Positions 25,107-33,733 are shown, numbered from the stretch's first letter. The stretch: 64,000 nt of DNA from Burkholderiales bacterium (GCA_029268225.1 JAJUGJ010000012.1:1-64000); one strand, 5' to 3'. Made by a program: numbers and translations. The notes: a model not told the origin generated them from the sequence alone.

Positions 25107-25746
25107 AGAGTCCACGGAAAATGGCTTCGCGCACATTGCGCACGTGTGCCATGCCCGCCTCGTCCGCCGCTGACGCGTCCCCCCTGAGGACCGCATCACA
25201 CATGAGTTGGTAGTCGCGCATGCGGACCTTCTGCAAGGTCGCAGGGCGGTGCTGCGCGTAAACGATGGGCATCTGGATAGACGGAAACAGCCGTTTGAGC
25301 TCCCGACTGCCACTGGTTTGAAGCAGGGCGCGGTAAAAGCCGCGCCGTGCGCGCGCAAACGCATCGACATCCTGTGCGGCGTTTGCGCGTTCGAGTTCGC
25401 CAAGTGCCTCGCTGATCGGAGCGCTGGACTGGCCGGCAGCGATCCCCAAGGCTGCACTTTTGGCCAGCAAGCCCGTCATCCGCTCTGCCACGTCCAGCAC
25501 CTCCCGCGTCTCCTGAAGGCTGAGTGATCGCACCGCCGCCCCCTTGTTGCGCAGCAGTTCGACAACGCCTTGGGCCGCGAGTTGTTGCAGAGCCTCACGC
25601 ACGGAATTGCGGCTCACTTGGTATTGCTCGGCCAGATCGACCTCCACGAGCCGCTGACCCGGGACGATCTTCTGTTCCGCCAAGCCGTTCAGGATCCCGT
25701 GGAGGACGGCGCTCGATGCGCTGAGGGCGGTTTCATCGGAGGACAT
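25090..25746 (-). CDS. GntR family regulator, FadR/FCD subfamily
   Basis: 218 residues from ATG 25746. The N-terminal winged helix reads VLHGILNGLAEQKIVPGQRL, VDLAEQYQVSRNSVREALQQ and the wing RNKGAAVRSLSLQETREVLD. The all-helical FCD effector domain follows (AALGIAAGQSS, FARARRGFYRALLQTSGSRE, MCDAVLRGDASAADEAGMAH with metal/ligand-type residues). It faces the acyl-CoA dehydrogenase gene and likely controls it and itself through the two TNGTNNNACNA sites at 25825-25848. Confidence 0.9.
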   Translation of the reverse strand: MSSDETALSASSAVLHGILNGLAEQKIVPGQRLVEVDLAEQYQVSRNSVREALQQLAAQGVVELLRNKGAAVRSLSLQETREVLDVAERMTGLLAKSAALGIAAGQSSAPISEALGELERANAAQDVDAFARARRGFYRALLQTSGSRELKRLFPSIQMPIVYAQHRPATLQKVRMRDYQLMCDAVLRGDASAADEAGMAHVRNVREAIFRGLSSDPG

Positions 25747-25822
25747 GGGCGGGGTTTCCTTGTGCGGGCAAGAGGCAGGATCGGGGCGAGGGGCTGTGAT
25801 TGTAGGAAATATCGATCTACAC

Positions 25823-25850
25823 TATTGTTCAACAATGTGGTTGAACAATA
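25823..25850. promoter_or_regulatory. FadR-subfamily GntR operator pair
   Basis: An 11-bp perfect inverted repeat (TATTGTTCAAC at 25823-25833 and GTTGAACAATA at 25840-25850, 6-base spacer). Each arm contains a TNGTNNNACNA site, TTGTTCAACAA (25825-25835) and, on the other strand, TTGTTCAACCA (25838-25848). A possible + promoter, TTGTAG (25800-25805) N17 TATTGT (25823-25828), has its -10 inside the left arm, consistent with repression. Confidence 0.7.
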
Positions 25851-25883
25851 AAGTTTGCCATCGACCAACCTTGAAGACGCCCC

Positions 25884-27086
25884 ATGGACTTTTCGCTGAC
25901 CCCAGAGCTGCGCGCGCTGCGCGACAAGACCCGACAGTTCATCGCTGAGCAGGTGATCCCCCTCGAAAACGACGAGCGCCAAAGCCACCACGGCCCGAGT
26001 GAAGCGCTGCGTCGCGAACTGATCGGGCGTGCCCGGGCGGCCGGACTGCTCACGCCGCACGCGTCCCGCGCGATGGGCGGTCTGGGCCTCACCCACGTCG
26101 AAAAGGCCGTGGTGTTCGAAGAAGCGGGCTATTCCTGGCTCGGCCCGACGGCGCTGAACATCCATGCGCCGGACGAGGGCAACATCCACCTGATGGAAGA
26201 GGTGGCCACGCCGGCTCAGAAGGAGCGCTGGCTGCGCCCTCAGGTGCAGGGGCTCACCCGCTCGTGTTTTGCCATGACCGAGCCCGCACCAGGCGCGGGC
26301 GCCGACCCCTCGATGCTGGCCACCACGGCCGTGCGCGACGGCGACGACTATGTGATCAATGGGCGCAAATGGTTCATCACGGGTGCCGAGGGCGCCGACT
26401 ACGCGATCATCATGGCGCGCATGGAGGACGGTTCGGCCACGATGTTCCTGTCCGACATGGGTCGTGCCGGCATCGTGCTGGAGCGCAACATGGACGCGAT
26501 GGACACCTGCTTCACCGGCGGTCATGGTGTGCTGCGATTTGACAACCTGCGCGTGCCCGCCACCGATGTCTTGGGCGAAGTCGGCAAGGGCTTCCGCTAC
26601 GCCCAGGTGCGTTTGGCGCCAGCGCGTCTGACACACTGCATGCGCTGGCTGGGGCAGGCCCGTCGCGCGCACGACACGGCACTGGCCTATGTGTGCAAGC
26701 GCCACGCTTTTGGCAAGCCGCTGGTCGAGCACGAAGGCGTGGGTTTCATGGTGGCCGACAACGACATGGATCTGCAGACGGCGCGCCTGCACATCTGGCA
26801 TACGGCCTGGTTATTGGACCAGGGCGAGAAGTGCAACTTCGAGTCGAGCAGGGCCAAGGTCGTGTGCTCCGAGGCGGAGTGGCGTGTGGTGGACCGCAGC
26901 GTGCAGATGCTTGGCGGCCAAGGGGTCACGGCGGAAACCCCTGTGATGCGCATCTTCACCGACATGCGCTCTTTCCGGATCTACGACGGCCCCAGCGAGG
27001 TGCACCGCTGGAGCATGGCCCGCAAACTCGCCCACTTGGCAGAGACCGCCGAAGCCGAGTTGCTGCGCCACGGAGGTGCGGCGTGA
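25884..27086 (+). CDS. Acyl-CoA dehydrogenase
   Basis: 400 residues from ATG 25884. Typical ACAD order: helical N-domain (LTPELRALRDKTRQFIAEQV), substrate/FAD strand domain (CFAMTEPAPGAGADPSMLAT, YVINGRKWFITGA), and the C-terminal four-helix domain (RLAPARLTHCMRWLGQARRA, CKRHAFGKPLVEHEGV, QMLGGQGVTAETPVMRIFTD). It oxidises acyl-CoA to enoyl-CoA and passes electrons to ETF. The close 4-base overlap with the APH-fold kinase gene resembles the fused architecture of animal ACAD10/ACAD11 and bacterial operons that use hydroxy-acids, so the substrate may be a hydroxylated or branched acid. Confidence 0.9.
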   Translation: MDFSLTPELRALRDKTRQFIAEQVIPLENDERQSHHGPSEALRRELIGRARAAGLLTPHASRAMGGLGLTHVEKAVVFEEAGYSWLGPTALNIHAPDEGNIHLMEEVATPAQKERWLRPQVQGLTRSCFAMTEPAPGAGADPSMLATTAVRDGDDYVINGRKWFITGAEGADYAIIMARMEDGSATMFLSDMGRAGIVLERNMDAMDTCFTGGHGVLRFDNLRVPATDVLGEVGKGFRYAQVRLAPARLTHCMRWLGQARRAHDTALAYVCKRHAFGKPLVEHEGVGFMVADNDMDLQTARLHIWHTAWLLDQGEKCNFESSRAKVVCSEAEWRVVDRSVQMLGGQGVTAETPVMRIFTDMRSFRIYDGPSEVHRWSMARKLAHLAETAEAELLRHGGAA

Positions 27087-28144
27087 CGGGCATCGCGACA
27101 GGCCATGCCGAACAGCCTCTGCCGGTGCAAGAGCTTGGCAGCTACCTGCGTGCGCAAGGACTCGCAGGCAGCGCCCCCCTGCAGGTGCGTGTGCTGTCAG
27201 GTGGGCAATCCAACCCCACGTATCGCATCACGACCGAAAACGACGGAGCAGTCCGCGACTATGTGCTGCGCAAGAAGCCGCCCGGCACGCTGATCGCCTC
27301 GGCCCACGCCATCGACCGCGAATACCGCGTGATGAAGGCCCTGGAGGTGACGAATGTGCCTGTGCCGCGCATGCTCCATTACTGCGAGAGCAGCGAGTTG
27401 CTGGGCACGCCGTTCTACGTGATGGAATACCTGCACGGCCGCGTCCTGATGGACCAGTCGCTGCCGGGGATGGTCCCCGACGAGCGCCGGGCCATCTACC
27501 GAGAGATGAACCGGGTGATCGCTGCGCTGCATGCCGTGGACTACCGCGCAGTGGGCTTGGGCGACTATGGCAAAGAAGGCAACTATGTGGGCCGACAGGT
27601 CGCGCGCTGGTCGCGCCAGTGCCGCGAATCGACCTTGCCCGTGAACGCCGCCATGCATCGCCTGATGGACTGGTTGCCCGCGCACCTGCCCGAGGATGAT
27701 GAGACCACGCTGGTGCATGGTGACTACCGGATGGACAACCTCGTGTTCCATCCCACCGAGCCACGCATCATCGGCGTGCTGGATTGGGAGTTGTCGACCT
27801 TGGGGCACCCTTTGGCTGATTTGGCCTACCAGTGCATGGCCTGGCGCATCCCACCAAGCCTGTGGCGGGGCATCGGCGGGCTAGACCTTGAGACACTCGG
27901 CATTCCCTCAGAAGCCGAGTACGTTGCTTGGTACGGCGCTGCGACCGGACGCGATGCGGCAGGCCACTGGGACTACTATTTGGCCTACAACCTGTTCCGC
28001 ATGGCGGCCATCTTGCATGGCATTGCGCAGCGCGCGGCGGACGGCAATGCCGCGGCCGAGGATGCCGAGGAAACCGGCCGCAAGGCCGGACCGCTGGCCG
28101 AACTGGGCTGGCAGGCTGCGCAGCGCTACATGGCACGTGAGTGA
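27083..28144 (+). CDS. APH-fold phosphotransferase of the ACAD10/11-associated type
   Basis: 353 residues from GTG 27083, with GGAGG at 27072-27076; the start overlaps the acyl-CoA dehydrogenase stop as GTGA. Kinase features: LSGGQSNPTYRIT (glycine loop), DYVLRKKPPGTLIASAHAID, the catalytic loop LVHGDYRMDNLVF and the metal-binding IGVLDWELSTLGHPLADLAY. ACAD10/11-type kinases phosphorylate 4-hydroxyacyl-CoA so that the paired dehydrogenase can eliminate the group and channel it into beta-oxidation; this is described for mammalian and some bacterial homologues. Here the split kinase and dehydrogenase would do the same. Not an antibiotic-resistance enzyme by context. Confidence 0.88.
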   Translation: MTGIATGHAEQPLPVQELGSYLRAQGLAGSAPLQVRVLSGGQSNPTYRITTENDGAVRDYVLRKKPPGTLIASAHAIDREYRVMKALEVTNVPVPRMLHYCESSELLGTPFYVMEYLHGRVLMDQSLPGMVPDERRAIYREMNRVIAALHAVDYRAVGLGDYGKEGNYVGRQVARWSRQCRESTLPVNAAMHRLMDWLPAHLPEDDETTLVHGDYRMDNLVFHPTEPRIIGVLDWELSTLGHPLADLAYQCMAWRIPPSLWRGIGGLDLETLGIPSEAEYVAWYGAATGRDAAGHWDYYLAYNLFRMAAILHGIAQRAADGNAAAEDAEETGRKAGPLAELGWQAAQRYMARE

Positions 28145-28257
28145 GCCCCGGAGACGGAGAGGGTATCGTCTTCATGGCCCCAGCCCGGTTCGGCACGGCA
28201 GATGGTTGCCACCCCGCTTGGCGGAGTCGGTGCGCGTTGCCTAGCTTGAGGTACGCA

Positions 28258-28599
28258 TTAGCGTGGCGTGCCTTCCACGCTTCGCAGCGTGAGGGATTGT
28301 CCACTCAACCATTGCTTGCGTGCAGACCCACATTGCGGACACGGCTCAACGCGGTCGGGTGGTTCATACACTGAGCCGCATTGCTGGCAGCGTGCCTGCG
28401 CCGGAACCGTGTGCATTTCGATGGCCGCGCCTTCGGCCAGGGTACTCGGCAAGGCAGCGAGCAATGCGGTGCGCAGCGCGTCTTCATCGACACAGCCCAG
28501 GGCGCCGATGTCGAGCACGATGCGGGTGATGCGCGAGAGCGTGTCGCGTTGACGCTCGAGCAGAGCGATGACCTCGATGGCCAGGGAGGCTTCATGCAT
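28258..28599 (-). CDS. hypA: Hydrogenase nickel incorporation protein HypA
   Basis: 113 residues from ATG 28599. It begins MHEASLAIEV, where the N-terminal Met-His-Glu binds nickel, and carries the structural zinc site CQQC (71-74) and CPQC (87-90). HypA works with HypB to insert Ni into the hydrogenase large subunit. It is the last gene of the leftward hyp/hox operon and overlaps the 3' end of hoxW by 8 bases. Separation from the other hyp genes, at the far end of the operon, is unusual but the gene is intact. Confidence 0.95.
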   Translation of the reverse strand: MHEASLAIEVIALLERQRDTLSRITRIVLDIGALGCVDEDALRTALLAALPSTLAEGAAIEMHTVPAQARCQQCGSVYEPPDRVEPCPQCGSARKQWLSGQSLTLRSVEGTPR

Positions 28600-29110
28600 A
28601 GAGCTGGGGCGCCATCCAGTGGAGGATCTCGGGCCAGGCTTGGTCCAGCGCCTGTTGCATGGCATCAGACACTGGTGCGCCCAGCTCAAAGCTTTCTCCC
28701 CGCAGGGACAAGAGCCAGGCGCGGGGCGGACGCATCTGGAGGGTGTCCGCACACAGGTGCAGCAGTTGGCCCGGCGTGCATTGGTGGCTGCTGATGGCCG
28801 GACCCGAACGCGCGGCGCGGATGCGACGCCACACCACGGGCTCGCTTTGACGCGCCGCGGCGTCGATGAACAGGACGCGGTCGCGCCATCGCAGGTCGTA
28901 AGCATGTTCGACCATCAACTGCTGGTCGCTGACGATGGCGAGGTCCATGCGGTGGATGCAGCCCTCCTTGTCGAGCCATTCACTGAGGCGCTCAGCCAGC
29001 AGGGGCCCAGCGGCATCGTCACCCCGGCTGGGGTTGCCCACCGCCACGATGAGCGTGGTGCCCCAGTCGCAGGGTGCCTCGTCGAACGCGATCAGGCTGG
29101 AGGGGCTCAT
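28592..29110 (-). CDS. hoxW: Hydrogenase maturation endopeptidase (HoxW-like)
   Basis: 172 residues. The HyaD/HycI protease family is recognised by LIVAVGNPSRGDDAAGPLLA (nickel-binding acidic residue in the GDD segment) and LFIDAAARQSEPVVWRRI (second acidic ligand), plus a third ligand candidate in AISSHQCTPGQLLHLCADTL. It removes the C-terminal peptide of HoxH after the nickel is in place. Located immediately after hoxH (ATGA overlap of 4 bases), as in other soluble-hydrogenase operons. The symbol follows that context. Confidence 0.87.
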   Translation of the reverse strand: MSPSSLIAFDEAPCDWGTTLIVAVGNPSRGDDAAGPLLAERLSEWLDKEGCIHRMDLAIVSDQQLMVEHAYDLRWRDRVLFIDAAARQSEPVVWRRIRAARSGPAISSHQCTPGQLLHLCADTLQMRPPRAWLLSLRGESFELGAPVSDAMQQALDQAWPEILHWMAPQLYA

Positions 29111-30645
29111 GCGTTGGTGGGTGGCCAGTTGCGGGCTGTGGGCTCCGTGCTCAGATCCGGGCGTTCCAGCGTGCCGTCTTCGTGCTTGAGCAGCACGTCG
29201 GCCAGTTGGCCATCGGGCTCAATCACCTCGATGCGCAGTGGCATCTTGCCGACCGCATGGGTGGCGCACGACAGGCAGGGGTCGTAGGCGCGGATGGCGA
29301 CTTCGATGTGATTGAGCAGGCCTTCGGTGATCTCACGGCCATCGAAGTATTCGGCGGCCACGTTGCGCACGGCTTCGTTCATCGCCGTGTTGTTGTGCGT
29401 GGTCGAGACGATGAGGTTGGCGTACTCGACGAGGTCGTTGTCACCAATGCGGTAGTGGTGCAGCAGGGTGCCGCGTGGCGCTTCGATGACGCCGATGCCT
29501 TCACGCAGCGGGGTGCCAGTGGCCATCAGGTCGGTGCCGGTGATGTCGGGGTCGCCCAGCAGGCGGGCGATGCCTTCGGCGCAGTGCAGCGTGTCGATCA
29601 TGCGGGCCCAGTGCTGGGCCAGCGAGGCGGTGATGGGCTGGCCGTTGCCCCACGCCATGAATTCTGCGCGGGCGGCTTCGGCGCGTGGGGTGTCGAGGTA
29701 GGTGGCGTTGTTGATGCGGGCCAGCGGGCCGACACGGTACCAGCCGTGCTCTGGGCCGAGCGCGCGCAGGTGCGGGAACTTCATGTAGGTCCAGGGCTTG
29801 ACCTCTTCGACGATGAGTTGCTGGTAGTCGTGCACATCGACCTGATCGACGATGAGCTGGCCTTGGGCGTCTTTCACGCGCAGGGCGCCGTCGTAGAGGT
29901 CGGCGGCGCCGTCGGGGCGCACCAGGGACATGAAGCCGGAGGCAAAGTTGGCGAAGCGGCCTTGTTCGGGCTGACCGCGCAGGAAGAGGTCACGGGCAAG
30001 TTGCAGGGCGCCTTCGCACCAGGTGATGATCTGGTCGATGTCGGCGCGCATCAGGTCGCGGTCGGCCACGGACAGGGGCTTGTTGAAGCCGCCAGGGACG
30101 GAGCCGGTGCCGTGCACGCGCTTGCCGGTGAGCAGGCGGATGATCTCCTGCCCGTACTTGCGCATGCGGATGCCTTGCAGGCCGAGTTCGCGCTCGTCTT
30201 GCAGCACGCCGACGATGTTGCGGTGGCGCACGGCGTCGTCAAAGCCGAAGAGCAGATCGGGCGAGGCGAGGTGGAAGAAGTGCAGCGCGTTGGACTGCAG
30301 CACCTGCGCGAAGTGCAGCAAGCGGCGCAATTTTTCAGCGGTGGGGGTGATGCGGCCGTTGCCGATCACGAAGGCGTCGCAGGCCTTGCTGGCGGCGAGC
30401 AGGTGGCTGACCGGGCAGATGCCGCACAGGCGTTGCACGAGGGTGGGCACCTCCCAGTAGGGGCGGCCCTGAATGAAGCGTTCGAAGCCCCGGAATTCGA
30501 CGATGTGCAGGCGTGCTTGGTGGACTTTGCGGTTGTCGTCGAGCAGCAGGGTGACCTTGCCGTGGCCTTCGACGCGGCTGACGGGCTCGATGACCACGCG
30601 GTTCAGGCTGGCCGGGTCGGCGGCGGTTTCAAGCGGGTGGGGCAT
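29107..30645 (-). CDS. hoxH: NAD-reducing hydrogenase large subunit HoxH
   Basis: 512 residues. The [NiFe] site ligands are in L1 RLCGICPVSHLLAASKACD and L2 DPCLSCATH. The N-terminus, IEPVSRVEGHGKVTLLLDD, is typical of group 3d large subunits. After the L2 histidine, 49 residues follow (AVGKMPLRIEV...), longer than the roughly 24-residue peptide I recall for the Ralstonia enzyme; this tail should be removed by HoxW. HoxH with HoxY forms the hydrogenase module of the cytoplasmic enzyme that couples H2 oxidation to NAD+ reduction. hoxY lies 6 bases upstream. Confidence 0.96.
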   Translation of the reverse strand: MPHPLETAADPASLNRVVIEPVSRVEGHGKVTLLLDDNRKVHQARLHIVEFRGFERFIQGRPYWEVPTLVQRLCGICPVSHLLAASKACDAFVIGNGRITPTAEKLRRLLHFAQVLQSNALHFFHLASPDLLFGFDDAVRHRNIVGVLQDERELGLQGIRMRKYGQEIIRLLTGKRVHGTGSVPGGFNKPLSVADRDLMRADIDQIITWCEGALQLARDLFLRGQPEQGRFANFASGFMSLVRPDGAADLYDGALRVKDAQGQLIVDQVDVHDYQQLIVEEVKPWTYMKFPHLRALGPEHGWYRVGPLARINNATYLDTPRAEAARAEFMAWGNGQPITASLAQHWARMIDTLHCAEGIARLLGDPDITGTDLMATGTPLREGIGVIEAPRGTLLHHYRIGDNDLVEYANLIVSTTHNNTAMNEAVRNVAAEYFDGREITEGLLNHIEVAIRAYDPCLSCATHAVGKMPLRIEVIEPDGQLADVLLKHEDGTLERPDLSTEPTARNWPPTNA

Positions 30646-30651
30646 GGTGGC

Positions 30652-31209
30652 TCAGTCGAAATGGCGGTCGGTGCGGGGGATCACGGCGGCGCGTTGGGCC
30701 AGCGCGGCCAGGATCAGTTCGCGGAAGGCGGCGGCCGGGGGCGGGCATCCAGCCAGGGTCACGTCGATGGGCACGACTTCGTGCAGCGGCAGCACCTTGT
30801 TGAGCAAGGGGGGCAGTTCGGGGTCACAGGGGACCTGGGGGTTGTGCAGATCGGTGCCCAGGTAGGCCTCGGCCACGAGTTCAGAGACGGGGATGCCGTT
30901 GCGCAGCGCGGGCACGCCGCCGTACATGGCGCAGGCACCCACGGCGACCAGGGTGGTGCAGCGGGCGCGGAATTCGCGCAGCACCTCGACGTTTTCCTTG
31001 TTGCACAGGCCGCCTTCGATCAAGCCGATGTCCACGCCTTCGGCGCTGACGTGCTTGATGTCGGTGAGCGGGCTGCGGTCGAACTCGATGTGCTCGATGA
31101 GGTCGGCCAGGGCTTCGTCCACGTCGAGGAAGGACATGTGGCAGCCGAAGCAGCCAGCCAGTGAGCAGGTGGCGATGCGCAGCTTCTTTGGTGGCGTGGC
31201 GGTGCTCAT
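30652..31209 (-). CDS. hoxY: NAD-reducing hydrogenase small subunit HoxY
   Basis: 185 residues from ATG 31209. The single proximal [4Fe-4S] cluster ligands are in CSLAGCFGCHMSFLD, VAVGACAMYGGVPALRNG and TLAGCPPPAAAFREL. It lacks the extra clusters and Tat signal of membrane-bound small subunits, as expected for a soluble group 3d enzyme. The start codon shares one base with the hoxU stop, so translation is coupled. Confidence 0.95.
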   Translation of the reverse strand: MSTATPPKKLRIATCSLAGCFGCHMSFLDVDEALADLIEHIEFDRSPLTDIKHVSAEGVDIGLIEGGLCNKENVEVLREFRARCTTLVAVGACAMYGGVPALRNGIPVSELVAEAYLGTDLHNPQVPCDPELPPLLNKVLPLHEVVPIDVTLAGCPPPAAAFRELILAALAQRAAVIPRTDRHFD

Positions 31210-31976
31210 CAGCTGTCCTCCGGGCGCTGGGCGATGTCGGCGGCGTCGTAAGGGCGCTGGCCGATGGGGATGACGAAGCCCTGGCGCTTGGGCATCAGGG
31301 CGCCCACGGGACAGATGTGCACGGCGCGGTCGGTGACGGCCACGTCGCTGTCGTGCAGCTGGCTGCTGGGGCTGTTGACGAGCAAGGTGGTGTGGGCGCC
31401 GCGCCCGCCGATGGCGAAGACGTTTTTGCCATCGACCTCGCGGCTGGCGCGCACGCACAACTCGCACAGGATGCAGCGGCTGCGGTCGAGCCAGACGTCG
31501 GGGTGGGAGGCGTCCACGTCTGGGTGCGGGGCGGTGTGCACGAAGTGGGTGTCTTGCATGCCCAGGTGGTAGGCCACAGCTTGCAGGTGGCAGGCGCCGC
31601 TTTTTTCGCAGAAGGGGCAGTGGTGCTGGCCTTCGGCGAACAGCATCTGGGTGATGCGCTGGCGGTCGTGCTGGAGTTCGGGTGTTTCAGATTCCACCAC
31701 CAGGCCGGCGCGGGCAGGCATGGTGCACGAGGCCACGGTGCGGCCCTGGATGCGCACGCTGCAGACCTTGCAGCTGCCGATGGGGTCGAAATCGGCGTGG
31801 TGGCACAGGTGCGGGATGTAGACGCCCGCAGCCTGCGCGGCCTGCATCAGGGTCTGGCCGGGCTGGAAAGGGATGGGGCGGCCATCGAGCAGGAAGGTCT
31901 CGGGCGCGGCCTGGGGCGTGGTCACGGTCGAGTCCTCGGGCATGGCGGAGGGCGTGGGTGTCTGGGGCGCGCTCAT
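31209..31976 (-). CDS. hoxU: NAD-reducing hydrogenase diaphorase subunit HoxU
   Basis: 255 residues. NuoG-like iron-sulfur protein: a [2Fe-2S] ferredoxin fold (HLCHHADFDPIGSCKVCSVR, VASCTMPAR), the His-Cys3 cluster motif (HHCPFCEKSGACHLQ) and a C-x2-C-x2-C set (RCILCELCVRASREV) with a distal cysteine in HICPVGALM. It relays electrons between HoxF and HoxY. The N-terminal 25 residues before ETFLLDGRPI look unstructured, so the start may be the inner Met12. It overlaps hoxF by 4 bases. Confidence 0.94.
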   Translation of the reverse strand: MSAPQTPTPSAMPEDSTVTTPQAAPETFLLDGRPIPFQPGQTLMQAAQAAGVYIPHLCHHADFDPIGSCKVCSVRIQGRTVASCTMPARAGLVVESETPELQHDRQRITQMLFAEGQHHCPFCEKSGACHLQAVAYHLGMQDTHFVHTAPHPDVDASHPDVWLDRSRCILCELCVRASREVDGKNVFAIGGRGAHTTLLVNSPSSQLHDSDVAVTDRAVHICPVGALMPKRQGFVIPIGQRPYDAADIAQRPEDS

Positions 31977-33733
31977 GCGGGGTTTTCCGTGCGGTGAGGG
32001 GCGGCGGTGGGCAGGTGGGCCATGTCGACGCAGGCGGCGTCCAGATCGAAGGCGTGCAGGCTGGGCACCAGACGGCGCTCGACCTGTGCGGGGAAATGGG
32101 CGAGCACGTCAAGCAGCGGGTGGGCGGCGGTCTGGCCCAGGCCGCAGTGGCTCAGGCGTTGCATGAGGGCGCCGGTGTCGCGCAGGCGATCCAGGTCGTG
32201 TGCGCTGGCGTGGCCGCTCATCAGGCGGTCGGCGGTGTCCACCAGTTGCACGCAGCCGACGCGGCAGGGCGTGCAGAAGCCGCAGGACTCGTGGGCGAAG
32301 AAGTGCGTGTACTGGCGGGCCACATCCAGCATGTCGCGCTGGTGGTTGAAGACGGTGAAGGCGCCACCGGTGGGCAGGTCTTCGAAGCTGATCTGGCGCT
32401 GCAACTGGCTGGCGTCGATCAGTTTGCCGGACGGGCCGCCGACGAGCACGGCCTGCACGTCGTGCGCGCCAGCGTCGTGCAGGACTTCGGCCACGGTCAC
32501 GCCCCAGGGGATTTCGTACAGGCCGGGGCGGGCCACGTCGCCCGAGACGCTGAGGATGCGGGTGCCTTTGGATTGGGCCGTGCCCTGGGCGGCAAACCAG
32601 TCGCCGCCATGCACGGCGATCTGCGCCACCTGCACGAAGGTTTCGACGTTGTTGTTGACGGTGGGCAGGCCCAGGTAGCCCCGGTCCACCGGGAAGGGCG
32701 GGCGGGTGCGCGGGATGCCGCGCTTGCCTTCCACCGATTCGATCAGGGCGGTTTCTTCGCCGCAGACGTAGGCGCCGGCGCCCAGGTGCAGGGCGATGTC
32801 GAAGGCCAGGCCGCTGCCGGCCACATTGGCGCCGAGCAGGCCTTGGGTGCGGCGCTGGGCCAGCACCTCGCGCAGGTGCGGGGCGATGAACTCGTATTCG
32901 CCGCGCAGGTACAGGAAACCTTGGGTGGCGCCGACGGTCAGGGCGGCGATCGTCATGCCTTCGAAGACCTCGTGGGCCCATTGCATCAGCAGCATGCGGT
33001 CTTTGAAGGTGCCGGGCTCGCCCTCGTCGGCGTTGCAGGTGATGGCGCGCGGGCCGGGGGCGTTGCGGCAGGCTTGCCATTTTTGCCAGGTGGCAAAGCC
33101 TGCGCCGCCCCGGCCGCGCAGGCCTGCGGCTTGCAGTGCGTGCAGCATGACGTCGGCGCCGCGGCTGAGCATGGCCTGCAGGCCGGTGCCGGGCGTGATG
33201 GGGTGGCTCAGCGTGAGGCTGTGGCGCCAGACGGGGTTGTGCACGGCAAAAAAGTCGGTGGGCCAGGCGTCCAGGGGCGTGTCGGACCGGATCAGGTCGG
33301 CGATTTCGTCGATGCGGCGGGGCGTGAGTTGCACCAGCGGGCGGCCGTTGACGAGGCCGGCGGGGCCCTGGTCGCACAGGCCGGTGCAGGCGGTGCGGTG
33401 CACGGAGACTCGGCCATCGGGGGATGTGACGCCTTCGGTCACGCCCAAGCGTTGGCAGAGCTGGGCGAGCAAGGCTTCGTTGCCCAGCATGCGGTCGGTG
33501 ACGCTGTCGCTGAGGTAGACCGTGTAGCGGCCGCGTGGCTCAAAGCTGAGGAAATGGTAGAAGCTCACCACGCTGCGGACCGCGGTGTAGCTCAGGCCCC
33601 ATTGCTGCACCAGGGCGTCGATGGCCTGGGGTGGAACATGGCCGAAGTGGGCCTGGATGGTGCGCAAGACCTGCAGCAGGTTTTGCGGGCTGGCGGGCCA
33701 GGCGTGGATCAGGTTATCCAGGGGCACGGTCAT
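31973..33733 (-). CDS. hoxF: NAD-reducing hydrogenase diaphorase subunit HoxF
   Basis: 586 residues from ATG 33733; no clear Shine-Dalgarno is visible. The N-terminal 170 residues are NuoE-like but keep only one cysteine pair of the thioredoxin-like [2Fe-2S] site (TACTGLCDQGP); the first C-x4-C pair is replaced (VYLSDSVTDRM). The NuoF-like body has the NADH/FMN segments GLRGRGGAGFATWQKW, ITCNADEGEPGTFKDR and GAGAYVCGEETALIESVEG, and the [4Fe-4S] motif ESCGFCTPCRVG with a distal cysteine in LSHCGLG. HoxF passes electrons from H2 to NAD+ through FMN. It follows the cupin gene by 13 bases. Confidence 0.95.
   Translation of the reverse strand: MTVPLDNLIHAWPASPQNLLQVLRTIQAHFGHVPPQAIDALVQQWGLSYTAVRSVVSFYHFLSFEPRGRYTVYLSDSVTDRMLGNEALLAQLCQRLGVTEGVTSPDGRVSVHRTACTGLCDQGPAGLVNGRPLVQLTPRRIDEIADLIRSDTPLDAWPTDFFAVHNPVWRHSLTLSHPITPGTGLQAMLSRGADVMLHALQAAGLRGRGGAGFATWQKWQACRNAPGPRAITCNADEGEPGTFKDRMLLMQWAHEVFEGMTIAALTVGATQGFLYLRGEYEFIAPHLREVLAQRRTQGLLGANVAGSGLAFDIALHLGAGAYVCGEETALIESVEGKRGIPRTRPPFPVDRGYLGLPTVNNNVETFVQVAQIAVHGGDWFAAQGTAQSKGTRILSVSGDVARPGLYEIPWGVTVAEVLHDAGAHDVQAVLVGGPSGKLIDASQLQRQISFEDLPTGGAFTVFNHQRDMLDVARQYTHFFAHESCGFCTPCRVGCVQLVDTADRLMSGHASAHDLDRLRDTGALMQRLSHCGLGQTAAHPLLDVLAHFPAQVERRLVPSLHAFDLDAACVDMAHLPTAAPHRTENPA

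Noticed and set aside
27083-28144. Aminoglycoside phosphotransferase (resistance gene)
   Set aside because: APH fold only; the overlap with an acyl-CoA dehydrogenase and the sequence type fit ACAD10/11-associated kinases.
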